DNA of 64,000 bases from Fragilariopsis cylindrus CCMP1102 (Eukaryota > Bacillariophyta > Bacillariophyceae > Bacillariales > Bacillariaceae), in assembly GCA_900095095.1 (NCBI GenBank), contig FMBT01000470.1, positions 23,325 through 87,324 on the forward strand, given 5' to 3'. Below, one piece after another: positions 10,975-21,986 of this stretch (the first letter of the stretch is position 1; each line of letters opens with the position of its first letter). The position numbers and the translations under genes are program-made. The notes beneath the pieces are model-generated. The model ran no database searches. It was not told where the DNA came from and worked only from the letters and a program-made list of their open reading frames with translations.

Positions 10975-12968
10975 ATGTCTAAACACCGACTGACAAGAGC
11001 GCTTCGGTGCTGTCTTTCGCCATCGCCATCGCCTTCCCCGTCACATGTACATCGCGTTCGTCATGTATGTGCTGTCCGCAATACAAGTGTTCCTGTTACC
11101 CACACGACGAATACAACTAGCGACCGCAGGTTTTCTTCTGCCAGTCGAAATGATACAGACGCTTCAAAAACTTGTTCTTGGGAAGATTCTCTTCATTGCG
11201 AGCTTCCGTTAACAGCAAAGAATTGGGAAGTCCCTTACCTTTTGACGAACATGCATGTTCCGTCTCTCTTCCCACTTGGTGTTCCGTAGTTGGTTATGAA
11301 GAGGGCGACCAGGAGATTGTTTCGGCCTTGACTTGTGGATATCCTCGCTTTGTGTACCATCCGTACGTTTTACAACTGATGGAAGTCTTTTTAGAGAAGT
11401 TTCCAAATGATAACGATTACGAAGAAGATTGCTTAGTACTTCCAACCAAGGAAGCTGCCCAGAGGTGTCAAGCTTTTTTACAGGAATCTTTGGAACATAA
11501 TCACATCGGCGGTGGAAGATTATTACAATCCTCTAGTACAGACAATGCTTTGGTGGAACGATCCGACGTTGTTTCCGCGTCGTCGTCGTCACCTTCATTG
11601 AACAGTAGAATTCGAGTGGCTTCCATAGAAGAGGTGGATGTACATGCCGTCTTGTTCCCAGCCGAAACGACAGCTGGGATCGAGGCCAAGGCGTACTGGC
11701 AACATACTGGTGAGCTTGTTAGTAGTCGACGAGCTGAAAATGCCCTGAATACAATGGGAAGACCTTTTGCAAAACGAATAACTTGTTGTCCAATCGAAGG
11801 ATCTCCTACTATTTTTCATCCCTCTGATACGTCGAGTACAGCTACGTCCGAAGATATCAGTAATAGCAAATCGGCTCACGAAAATCTAAAGGAAAGGATA
11901 TCTGGTTGGACAGACGTAGAAACTGACCATATATTTTTAGTTCCCAGCGGTATGGCAACCATTTACAAGTCATTACGGTCAGCTCGTCGATATCAACTGA
12001 CCAAGAATCCATCCTCGCTTGGTGGCACATCGATTGTGTATGGATTTCCCTATTTAGATACTCTCAAAATGTGTTCTCGGAAGGAATTTTCTCCTGCGGG
12101 TGTTGAGTTCTTTGGTAAGGGTGACGAACACGACTTGGATCTATTAGAGCGAGTACTGCAACAGAGAGAGGAGAGTAACAATCAGCGCTGGTCTGCTTTG
12201 TTTACAGAGGTTCCTTCCAATCCTTTATTGCAATGTCCAGATCTGGATGCCTTGCGAAACTTAGCGGATAAATATGATTTTGCAATTGTAGTTGATGATA
12301 CAATTGGAAACTTCCTCAATGTGGATCTTATTGAATCAGGACTGGCTGATGCTGTATGTACGTCCTTAACTAAGCTTGTATCGGGACGTGGAGATGCTAT
12401 TGCTGGAAGTGTTATTACCAATCCAAATACGGAGAAGGGTAGATGGATGAAAGAGGATATGACCAAGGATACGGATGCCTATGGAGGTCTTTTTGAAGCA
12501 GATGCGTTGGCTATGGTCCATAATAGTAGAGACTTTCCAGAACGAAATGCTCGGATAAATGAGACCTGCGAACTGTTGGCAGACTATTTGCATGAACATC
12601 CAGATGTCGATATCGTTTGGTACCCGAAATTCGTTGCTCCGTTGTATACTAAATACCAAAAGCCGGATGGAGGGTTTGGAGGATTATTTTCCATCCATTT
12701 GGATTCCCACATATGTCAGAGAACATTTTATGATTTATTGGATGTAGCGAAAGGCCCATCATTGGGTACAAATTTTACGTTGGTATGTCCATACACATTA
12801 TTGGCGCATTATCATGAATTAGATTTCGCCATGAGTCACAACGTGCCACCAAATCTGATACGCGTTGCAGTTGGCCTCGAAGATTTCGACGTTCTAAAGG
12901 AAAAATTCAGTTATGCACTCGAAAAGAGTCGACTACACCCTAAGCTCCCTAAAGTTACTAGCAGCTAA
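10975..12968 (+). CDS. cystathionine gamma-synthase-like PLP enzyme, 2 exons
   Basis: The protein belongs to the Cys/Met-metabolism PLP family (fold type I). The cofactor lysine lies in TSLTKLVSGRGD, and GMATIY, FTEVPSNPL and VVDDTIGNF are family blocks. Family role: gamma-replacement joining cysteine to an activated homoserine, giving cystathionine for methionine synthesis. The N-terminal block SVSLPTWCSVVGYEEGD followed by GYPRF, and the total size, resemble fungal-type (STR2-like) enzymes. That block lies upstream of the first in-frame ATG, so a 5' exon is needed: splicing 10975-11129 to 11216 (GT 11130, AG 11215; 86 nt) keeps frame and gives 635 aa. The new N-terminus is basic and Ser/Thr-rich, with RALRCCL, and could be an organelle presequence. 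The intron and start are predictions. Confidence 0.8.
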
Positions 12969-13387
12969 TGGAAAAGAAACGAAGTACAGTACGCCGAAGC
13001 AATAATTAAAATCTATTTGAAAGTGAAGTATTATTTTTTCGAAATCACGCTGCTATATTATTTGGGAAAGATAGGAAATAAATACAATTATTATGTACGG
13101 AAGTTATCTTAATAACGATTCGTCTAAAATCAATTTTAATCTAGCTGATATTTAAACAAATAGTATGACAAAACGTAAATCAAGACATTCCCTGTATTAT
13201 ATTTATTTTGTTGATCATGTACAGTAGGAAATATTCCTATTATCATATGAAAATCTATATTCTCGTTAAGGAATATTCAATAAAAATAGCTCACTGCTGG
13301 TAAGTATTCAGTATAGAAAAGTAATAGGTTCGAATTTCATTTATCAGCTATTTAAACCTTGTGAAAAACAATTTTGTAGTAATATTG
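12969..13387. other. convergent 3' intergenic region
   Basis: AT-rich 3' flanks of two converging genes, with AATAAA-like text. No gene is seen. Confidence 0.6.
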
Positions 13388-13849
13388 CTACAATTTTGCT
13401 TTGTTACCGATAAACTCTCCATCAGCCTTGTGACTAACGCTACTGACGGTTCCTCCGCTTTCCTTGAAGTCAGCCCAGCTTTGATAGTGTGATGTTGTCT
13501 TATGATGATCGACAGCATCAGTATTTTCGTACACCTCATAAAACCAGAATTTAGTTGCTTTGCTTTGATCTCGTAGGACATCAAACCGAATACAACCAGA
13601 TTCTTCACGACTTTTTCTAGCATTATTTCCAATCATTTCTAAAAAATCATCCATCCGTTCTTCCTTAATTTCTGCCTCGACGATGATAGAAAATGGTTTT
13701 GATGACATATTAAGGGCGGTATTAGAGTATAACGATTTTTGAGCGAGAGAAGAACGAGTAGAATGGAAGGTACTTGTAGTGGAGGCTTTGTTGCTGAACG
13801 CAAATGAAGAACGAACCAGGAGTAGACAAGTCGACGAAATCAATTTCAT
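13388..13849 (-). CDS. ABM-domain (YgiN-like) monooxygenase, probable plastid
   Basis: Residues about 50-150 form one antibiotic-biosynthesis-monooxygenase (ABM) domain, a small dimeric alpha/beta-barrel fold: FSIIVEAEIKEERMDDFLEMI, then EESGCIRFDVLRDQ and FWFYEVYENTDAVDHHKTT, the usual order with the HxxT block. Known members oxidise quinols or heme, or act on aldehydes; the substrate here cannot be told. The N-terminus MKLISSTCLLLVRSSFAF is hydrophobic and ends at Phe in an SFAF context, followed by a Ser/Thr-rich stretch, which matches the diatom bipartite plastid signal. An internal Met at about residue 48 directly before the domain could give a cytosolic form. The length of 153 aa equals one domain plus leader. 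It is divergently transcribed from the RRM gene. Confidence 0.85.
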   Translation of the reverse strand: MKLISSTCLLLVRSSFAFSNKASTTSTFHSTRSSLAQKSLYSNTALNMSSKPFSIIVEAEIKEERMDDFLEMIGNNARKSREESGCIRFDVLRDQSKATKFWFYEVYENTDAVDHHKTTSHYQSWADFKESGGTVSSVSHKADGEFIGNKAKL

Positions 13850-14342
13850 GGCTGGTAGCGATAGAGATGTGATGTTTGATTGTGCACTTGTATCACGACG
13901 ATAGGAAAACGGTGAATGTAAGTGTGCTGAAAAGTTGATTCTTGTAGTACCGGTAGGTTTGCAAGAAGAATAGATTGAATGCCATCACGCCATCATCAAT
14001 CTTGTGATGCATATCTTTTTAATTTTCAACAAACATACTAGTAGGAATAAGGTATGAGTCTACCGATAGAACCTACAATCCATCCTATGCATACAGTATA
14101 ACTAGTATGTATGAATAGTTTTTTTCGAGTGCTGCGCGTTATTCGAGTCCATTCATTATTTTGCCTTGTAATTCTTTTTTTCAAGAGCAAACAACGGAAC
14201 GAGACCCATCAAGAATGAAGATCAATCAATCGAGACACATCATAAATCCAATCTCCGAAACATCGGCGTTTCTTCCATTCATACAGTTGTATAATCAAAA
14301 GGTTCCAGATCACCAGGATCAGAATCCGAATCAATATCAAAC
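13850..14342. promoter_or_regulatory. bidirectional upstream region of two plastid-type genes
   Basis: The 493-bp gap separates two divergent start codons, so it must contain both promoters. No TATA box can be assigned with confidence. CATCACGCCATCATCAATC near 13983 is a short imperfect repeat. Confidence 0.45.
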
Positions 14343-15383
14343 ATGGCAAGAACGAGTCTCTTGTTAGGTAGATGGGGAATACCTGTTACTTCATTATTGC
14401 TGTTATTGGTCTCTCTACAAAAAATAGTTCAGCTTGATGCATTTATACATTCTTCCCCTCCAAATAGTAGTAGAGGAACATGCAAAAACGAAATAACGAC
14501 TTTATTTGCTAAAGAACAAAGCAAACAACAACAGGAACAATATAAACAGAAACAACTGCAACAACAACAGCTGGAACAGCAACAGCAACAAGCTCCACAA
14601 AAACAACAACCAAAAAGACGATTTGCCCAGACTAAGACTGAATTTGCGTCCGATTCTAAACTTGGTTCACTCTACAATCAACGGATCAAAACTGCCGGTA
14701 GGAAGGGAACAAAGAGATTTGTAGACCCATGTAAGGTATTTATTGGTAACCTCGCCTTTGAAACAGATGATACACAACTTGGTAATTTTATCCTAGACAC
14801 GATGGGCCAATCTAGAATGGTTCTACATTCGTTTAAGGTAATTCGTGAGTGGAAGACCGGAAAGAGTAAGGGTTATGGATTCGTTGAATTTACAGATCCG
14901 ATATACGCCACTGTTTGTATGGATGTTTGTAATGGAAAAAAATTAAATGGTAGACAAGTTAGGCTCGATCAAGGGAAAAAGAAAGACTCAGAAGAGCATC
15001 AACTATTCCTCGATAAGAAGAGAAAGAAAGCAGAATCCGAAGAAGAGAAAGCGATATCAAGTGCATTAGATGAAGCTGAAAATGATGACGAGGATGATGA
15101 TGATGGTGAAAATTACGAAGCAGAAGACTTGGAAATAGATGAAGATGGAGCTGCTCTTTTTGGTGATAACAATGATGACGATATCGAACTTGATGCTTTA
15201 CTCTTTGGTATTGCCGCAGATAGCGAAGATTACTATGAAGGCGATGAAGAGGATGACGGGATATTCTTAGAACGAAAGCAAAACTTTGAAGGAGAAATTG
15301 ATGAAGATCTTAATAGAGAACAAAGAAGAGAAGCTGCTCGTAAACTAAAGAGGAAGAAACCACCTAGTAAGGGGTTTGGGTAG
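14343..15383 (+). CDS. RRM RNA-binding protein, probable plastid, 346 aa
   Basis: One RNA-recognition motif lies at about residues 130-210, with RNP2 VFIGNL and RNP1 KGYGFVEF both intact; it binds single-stranded RNA. The N-terminus is a hydrophobic signal (LLLLLVSL, residues about 18-27) followed by LDAFIHS, an ASAF-like site, consistent with plastid import across four membranes. A Gln-rich tract (residues about 60-90) links signal and RRM, and the C-terminal third is very acidic (Asp/Glu runs) with a basic end (KLKRKKPPSKGFG). The domain plan resembles nucleolin-like or ribosome-biogenesis RRM proteins, so a nucleolar role is the main alternative if the signal is not used. The ATG at 14343 is the first to include the signal. 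Confidence 0.85.
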   Translation: MARTSLLLGRWGIPVTSLLLLLVSLQKIVQLDAFIHSSPPNSSRGTCKNEITTLFAKEQSKQQQEQYKQKQLQQQQLEQQQQQAPQKQQPKRRFAQTKTEFASDSKLGSLYNQRIKTAGRKGTKRFVDPCKVFIGNLAFETDDTQLGNFILDTMGQSRMVLHSFKVIREWKTGKSKGYGFVEFTDPIYATVCMDVCNGKKLNGRQVRLDQGKKKDSEEHQLFLDKKRKKAESEEEKAISSALDEAENDDEDDDDGENYEAEDLEIDEDGAALFGDNNDDDIELDALLFGIAADSEDYYEGDEEDDGIFLERKQNFEGEIDEDLNREQRREAARKLKRKKPPSKGFG

Positions 15384-16146
15384 GTGACAAATAAACACAC
15401 ACGCTCATACCACACCACATAATAATATGTCGTTACCTGTACCGATTTTTAAATTGTATCAAGGTAAACAAAAATTGCATATTTATATGGTAGCATATAG
15501 TATGTTGTTAGATATTTTAAACGATGTCATCACACAATTTAATACAGGTTAGATTAGAAAAGAAAACGTTACACAGCACAGTGTACTCTCTCTTCCACAC
15601 AAATACACTCATCCACTCGTTCATTTTCTTGATAGATCCATGCAACAAAGGTAAAAGTATTACCAATAAACGGAAATAGCATACCGACGTATCTACTTGT
15701 AGGGTGCATTTTTTTGCTTTTGTTTAACCGTTGCTTAGAATTTGGTACTATGTGGATATCATAAAGTAGTTTTTCTTCACACCAAAAATTAAGTTCTTTA
15801 GGTGCTCTTTTCAAGATCATTCTCATTCTTCTTTGGCTTGTTGAATGAATAATTAGTGAGTGTTGTGTATCACTCCCAACTGTAAAGAGGATTTCAGGTT
15901 AACATTACTACTAGTACTATTGGTAAGCAATTACCTCACATCATACTATATAAATTTGTCATTAATTTGGGGGAGGCTTTTCAAGGGGTGAAATAATGCG
16001 CGATACAGAGTGAATTCCTTTCTTTTCTTCATTTTTGACGTTTCGTTCTATAAAATCTTTTGACGAGTTGACGATTGATGACACACCTAAAGTTACTTGA
16101 ATCTGTATCGGTATTAGATGTACCGGTATTGAAAATATAATCAGGA
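15384..16146. other. intergenic region
   Basis: No conserved gene is recognised. An 85-codon minus-strand frame (15569-15826) has no recognisable domain. The right end is the leader of the ABCG gene. Confidence 0.5.
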
Positions 16147-18398
16147 ATGACACTCGAGAAATATATTCTGGGCTGTATTGCCTACATACCGCTAATATTC
16201 ATAGTGGGAGGAAGTGTTATCGAGGGGGAAACAAGATCGTCGTCGTCATCATCAGGAACGAATAATGGTACAAGTACCGTTGTACCGGTACTACCAAGTG
16301 GTCTCTATTGGAATGATTTAAGTGTTCGAGATGTTAAAGAGAAGTTCCTCCTTCGCACATTTAATGGTCATGTTGAAAATGGACAAGTTTGTGGTATATT
16401 AGGCTCATCAGGTGCTGGCAAATCTACATTACTTTCCTCACTCGGTGGGACTATATCGTCGTCGAGTGGATTGCAAGTCAATGGGGAATCTTTTTATTAT
16501 GACAAAGAAAAGAATACTAAGGAATCTTTGAAAGTACAGGGAGGACATGTAGCGTGGATGCAACAGAACGATAATTTCTTTGATATGCTAACGGTCCTTG
16601 AGACATTGCAATTAGCATCCTTCCTCGAATTGCCGCGGTTTTTCAGAAAAACAAAGACGACGGCGGGTAAAGTCGATAATGGAATCACTAGGTTTAATGA
16701 AGCTGAAGGATAGGAGGATTGGTGATTCAACCGTAAATAACGGGTTGTCAGGAGGTGAAAAACGACGATTGTCACTTGCTTTGGAACTTGTTTCGGTGCC
16801 AAAACTATTTCTTGCTGATGAACCCAGTTCTGGTCTTGATTCGACTATGAGTGAAAAAGTCGTCAGTCTCATCCAAAAATTAGTCCAGCAAAGAAATATT
16901 CCGTGTATCCTTTCGCTTCATCAACCACGATCGTCGATTTTTAAAATGTTAGATTCACTCATCCTACTTGGACCTAGTGGGTACGTATGCTACCATGGAA
17001 TTGCCAGCGACGCGGTATCATACTTTGCGACATTAGGTTATATTTGCCCTCCACAAACAAATCCAGCGGAATTTTTACTAGATTTAGTTTCTATCGACTC
17101 AGAGGATGATAGTCAGGCATGTGAGGATGAATTACGGATATCTCGACTAGCCGTATCATTTGCTGAAAGTCAGAAAAATTCACATAGCTGGTCGGCATCT
17201 ATGCCACTAATAAATCTAAATCCACCCTCAATCAAAGATATGGATATAGAAATGGAGAAGGAAGACCACGTGATAGAAAAGATCAATTCAAAAGACTTGG
17301 CAGTTAACCCTTCTAAGAGAAATGCAATATGCCGTTTTCGTCCCATAAAGAGATTTGGTCGGTTGTTGCTACGATCCTGGAGACAAAATATTCGCAATAA
17401 TCGAGTTAATACTTTTCGATTATTGGCATCGGGAGGCAATGCTTACCTCTTCACAAAGATCTTTAATTCGATCAAGAAAGGACGCTTTACTGCTAGGTCT
17501 GTTGCAGATCGAGTGGCTCTACTCTCTTTTTCTGTCATTAATATGAGGTACGTACGAGTAGTAGAATACAACAACTTGTGTGTACTATTATTATATAGAA
17601 AATATGTTCACTGTATAATGTTGATCTTAGACGTCTCATCTTCTGTGTTTTTTGTTCGGCATTTAAAATTATAGTATGATGGCACTGATGAAAACGGTTA
17701 GTCTGTTCGCAAAAGAAAAGCCGATTGTACAACGTGAGCAACAGCGACATCAATATTCAAACTTCGAATATCTTTTAGCTAAAGTCATCGCTGAAGTACC
17801 ACTCGATATAGGCTTTGCTGCCATTTTCACGTCTACTCTTAAATTACTGTGTGGACTTCGGATAGAATTTAAAGCTCTGACAGGCGTCTTTACTCTTATG
17901 ACCGTCGCGGGGGCTACGTTAGGGTTTGCCATCGGTGCATGTAGTCCCACAGGTGAAATTGCTATGACTGCCGCTATACCAATCATGGTTGTTTTCATGA
18001 CGGTGGGTGTTATCAACCCAGCTGGGGTTGATAAATCAGACCCTCCACCTATGGTAGTGGAGGCACTAAAGCAATTGAGCCCAATAGCCTTTGCCATCAA
18101 AGCTCTGTGTTTGGCAGAATATAGGGGAATGGAATTTGACATGGGAATGGAATTTGACGATCCAATGTCTGGTACGAAGCACAAGCGGGCGAATATCTTC
18201 ATGAGAGGAAAGCATATGCTGAAAGATCTACCTAAAATGGGTGCTTTGGCACTGGTAAAAAATGGAGAGCACGTCCTTGTCGAGCTTGGACTAGGAGAAG
18301 ACAATTATAAGCGAAACATGAAACAACTAGCAATCCTTTCGTTTGGGAATTTGTTTATTAGTTGGATTGGCTTAAAAATACAGTCAACTTCCAAATGA
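16147..18398 (+). CDS. ABCG-type half transporter, 2 exons, one frameshift
   Basis: The plan is NBD then TMD, the reverse order of most ABC exporters and diagnostic of ABCG/White half-transporters, which dimerise to move lipids, pigments or xenobiotics. Visible are Walker A GSSGAGKST, Q-loop WMQQND, signature LSGGEKRR, Walker B LFLADEP followed by SSGLDS, and the switch His in LSLHQPRSS. The TMD (about 17340-18398) has the expected hydrophobic segments. An intron is clear: GT 17548 to AG 17674 (127 nt) joins VINM to MMALMKT in frame. The NBD is broken by one base near 16675: the conserved text passes from the frame of 16147 to that of 16679 just before MESLGLMKL. A consensus error or a recent lesion are both possible; everything else is intact (about 707 aa). 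Confidence 0.85.
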
Positions 18399-18956
18399 AT
18401 CCAATTCTAATCCATATGAAAGATAACATCCCATATATACAATGTGCAAGCTGGATTATTAATCATATGATATAACTTACTTGTTACTGATCTGCCGTTT
18501 AAATTCAGTATTAGGCAATGTATTCTCAGTGACCTCATGTTTTCACCATCAACATAGAAATAAAATGCCCGTATTACTCATTTTAGTCTTTCTCGATGTA
18601 CCAAATAGGTAACATCAACCTATATTAGTAAGAATTCTCTTGATAATCCAGAATTATATCATGATTTGGACTAATGTTGGTACTCCAACGACAGTCATAA
18701 ATTTTCTTCATCGTCAGGAGGCTCAGAAGAAGGACTTATTACGTGTCTCGATGCCAGCGAAATCTTTCATTCATGGTCAATTTTAGAGAGATTTGATAAC
18801 AAAAATTGAGATACCTTCATCAATATTTGCTACAACGCACAATTGTCCCTGTTTGATGACCGATTCCAAGTTCTGATCAAAGATTGACCACAGGCCAAAT
18901 TCCAGAAGTTCTGCTTGATACATCATCTGATCCTTTGCTTTTCCATATTAATTGAG

Positions 18957-19028
18957 ACATCTCTTGGCGGAGTCCAGACATGTCTCAAACATCTCTTTGC
19001 GGAGGCCAGGCATCTCTTTTCGGAGGGG
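18957..19028 (+). repeat. three imperfect CATCTCTT-CGGAG repeats
   Basis: Three copies of a word of the form CATCTCTTnnCGGAGnCCAG follow one another with spacings of about 27-40 nt. Function unknown. Confidence 0.55.
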
Positions 19029-19427
19029 ATCAATTACTTTATAGGATCTACGCGAAGGAAGTTACTGCATAAAAGCATCGATATGGAGGGGAAAATAAAA
19101 TATACACTATAAAAAATTGAAACGATCGACCTCTTTTCTCTACAAAATATCGTCCTTTTATCGTGTAATTTTTATATCACGCAAAATCCTTCACTAGGAG
19201 GTAATATGTGTTATCATTATACTTATTCCGATACAAATGTGATTTTCCCACTATAATTGTTCGACGCCGTTGTAATGTATGATGTGATTGCTTGTTCTGA
19301 TACCTGTCCTACTTCATACAGTACTAGTACTACTTGCTGATATAATAGAAGTTTTTGTTTGTACTGTACTGTACTCAAAGTTTCAGCCTATTGTGAGTCG
19401 TGAGTTTTGAGCCGGGAATCAAAAATA

Positions 19428-19505
19428 TCGCGCACACCAACATGTGCTAAATTTTTCTACTACAGCCTATTCAAAAACTGTCGCGCACACCTTCATGTGC
19501 TAAAT
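19428..19505 (+). repeat. 25-bp direct repeat upstream of K+ channel
   Basis: 19428-19452 and 19481-19505 are identical over 25 bases except two central positions (AA against TT). Each copy contains GCACA and TGTGC as a 5-bp inverted repeat, so each could form a dyad site. Placement upstream of the channel gene suggests a paired regulatory site, by inference. Confidence 0.65.
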
Positions 19506-19658
19506 AATTATTACCTTAAGTACTATGGTATGCATAAATGTTGTTTCACAAAAAATGAGACGAGATGGCGTGAATGAAAAGTTTTTTTTTTTTTGAATGG
19601 TTCTTTTTTTTCTCAATTCATAACATAAAACATACCGGTAACGTTATTGGTAATATTA

Positions 19659-21331
19659 ATGCATCGCAAACGGAACATCAGATTGAACAAACCGCGTAGA
19701 CAACTGACCAAGATGTCGGGAAAACAGGCCATCGCTGCTCTGCAGAGCATAGAAGTAAACACAGAAAATGGTACCACCGATGGGACTGTTCTTTCTCCAA
19801 ACGCGCTACGTAGGAAAAATCGAGGGAAGTCAGAAATTGAAACATTGGCACGAACTATTGACGATCGACGGAAAAATCGTATGACGGTGACATTTTGGGA
19901 AAGAAAAAAATTTCTGGACATCTGCCTTCAAATATCGAAGAAGGAGGGGAATAGCTTTTCAAGATTCTCGAAGCAGGGTTTGGTGCGTCTTGTAGAAGAG
20001 CTTAGAGAAAGAGTTGCAAACCAACCAAAAGCGTCTCGATTTTATGACAAACTCTTACACTTGATCGGATATTGGGAAGCTGATAAAAGGTACGTTAAAC
20101 ATAGTGTTATGTGTCATTTTTCTTGTTGCGAAAGCGGATAATTGATCCATTTCTTTTTCGCTCATTTTCATCTTTTCTGCAGTATGTTGAGGCTTTTTGA
20201 AGCAGGTTTGGAATACACAGAAAATTCAGACGAAGATGAATTTTATTTCAGGGATTTTAATTTCTACTGTACCGTGATTGCATCGACGTTCAGTTTTATG
20301 CGTGTCCCAGGATTTTTTGTCTTGTTTTGGCTCATATTGTTTTACTTTGGAAGTGCCGTCTTGTTTTGTGCAATTATGGAAAATGACAATGTCTGCCCAA
20401 AAATGGACGGGTATGGCGTAGATGGCGGATGGATGACTTCAATCTACTTTGCATCCGCCACACTGAGTACCGTTGGTTACGGAGATGTTTCTTTATACGA
20501 AGAGGGCAACAACTGGACTTCATTCGTAGCTATTATCTACATGCTATTTGCTATGGCAATAGCTTTTACTGTATTTACTTCTGCGGCAAAGATGGCTCTT
20601 GACGGAATATTTAAGTTCAACGTGTTCTCCTCATTGAAGACCAAAATCATGGGATCTAAAGACATAACTCTCTACAAGCAAGTCCGTCGTCTTATCGCCC
20701 TGCGAGTGGTTGAGTTGACAATTTATTTTTTGGCACTTAACGCTACTGGTATCTTCGTAGCTAGAATATTTGTCCACTATTCCGATGTTGAAAGTGAGCA
20801 GTGGAGTTGGATGACAACTATCTACTGGGCAATTCAGACAACAACAACTATCGGTACGAGTATGATATTCAATACATGTATTTATCGAGTGTAACTGACT
20901 GCATAGAAATATACATATTCTCCTACTCTATTGGTTTGACCTGCCTTTAACATATTTCTAACAATGCTCCAATCTTTTTGTTTCTGTGACCAGGTTATGG
21001 TGACCTTGACATGCCATTTCATCTGAGATGGTTCAATATTTTCTTCACAACATTTGGAACTGCATTTGTCGGAATTATATTCGGTTCGCTTGCAGGTCTA
21101 CAGGAGGAGTGTGCCGACCATCGAAGATACCATGCCTGGAAGAGACGAGAGTTGTCCAAAATGATGGTTGATGAGCTTCAACTTAACGATGATAAGTTGG
21201 ATCAGTATGAATTTGTAGTGGGTTCACTCCTTCTTCTCCGTAAGGTTAAAACAGATGACATAAATCAAATCATGGAAAAATTTCGTGAACTGGCTGTGAC
21301 AAAACCTACATCAGTGTCTCTAACGAGATAG
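19659..21331 (+). CDS. two-pore-domain K+ channel (TPK/KCNK-like), 3 exons, 479 aa
   Basis: Two pore loops are present, each with the K+ selectivity filter: STVGYGD in exon 2 (about 20470) and TTIGYGD, whose second half is supplied by exon 3. Hydrophobic segments flank both pores (FFVLFWLILFYFGSAVLF; FVAIIYMLFAMAIAF; TIYFLALNATGIFVA; FFTTFGTAFVGIIFG), the four-helix, two-pore plan. Two such subunits make a leak-type K+ channel. Exons are 19659-20089, 20183-20853 and 20994-21331; introns are GTACGT..CTGCAG (93 nt) and GTACGA..ACCAG (140 nt), and the sum is a multiple of three. The N-terminal 150 residues are soluble and basic; no EF-hand is evident in the C-terminus, unlike plant TPKs. A second in-frame Met at 19713 is possible. 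Plasma or organelle membrane cannot be told. Confidence 0.9.
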
Positions 21332-21986
21332 ATGGAAAAAGCATGGCCTTGATGGAATCAAAAAATGGTGGAGTTCCGATGGAGAAATGCGACTCTATTG
21401 ACTTTGATAAGATTCTTCGTTAAAGTTGGTGTGACCAATATTAGAAACAAATTTAATTTCCCACATCCAGGCGACCGTTAGTGTTATCTTTGGCAACTTT
21501 TTCCAGACATCCTTTCCTCTTGAGTCTGCTCTTGAGGAGATCATTCGTGTTCGACTTCCAGTAACTTACTTAGTTGATCATTCTACCTGCTCCTGGTATT
21601 CAATATTACAATTAAAATATTCGTCTTATACAACGTATTACTTATTGACGCCTATTGTATTGCGTATGTATGATGTAGGAGAAAAGCACAAAAGATGTCC
21701 ACCTCAAAATCCCACAAGGGCTAATACTGAAATCGAGTCAAAAAATATTCTTTGTGGACATTCAATTGAAGTGACGTGTCATCTTTATAATATGTGCGTC
21801 TAAACTAATCAAAAATCTTCGTATAATTCTTCGCAATCATAAAAACGAATGAATCATAAGATAGTACTGATCAAAGTGCGCATTTTTTTCTTCGTTGACA
21901 ATTTTATAAATAAATAAAATGCAAAAAGTAAAAAGTATCTAATAATCAGAATTCATTAAATTTTTAATTTATTTTAGGGCGACACT
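21332..21986. other. intergenic region between channel and hydroxylase genes
   Basis: AT-rich; no conserved frame is seen. It would hold the channel 3' end and the hydroxylase promoter. Confidence 0.5.

Larger units (their letters stand above)
18399..19658. other. 1.26-kb intergenic region with short repeats
   Basis: No gene is seen. It contains the CATCTCTT..CGGAGG repeat (18957-19028) and the CGCGCACACC repeat (19428-19505), the latter about 150 bp before the K+ channel start. Confidence 0.55.

Noticed and set aside
11172-11215. Start of the sulfur enzyme at 11172
   Set aside because: The codon there is TTG, not ATG, and a predicted intron supplies an upstream ATG in phase.
13320-13345. 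GGTTCGAAT, tRNA T-loop-like text
   Set aside because: No matching D-arm, anticodon stem or acceptor stem could be built around it. No tRNA or rRNA was found in the window.
15569-15826. 85-codon minus-strand frame as a gene
   Set aside because: No domain, no clear partner exon and ordinary intergenic composition. It could be real but is not supported.
18915-19112. 65-codon frame downstream of the ABCG gene
   Set aside because: It covers the CATCTCTT repeat, has no conserved content and no neighbouring exon.
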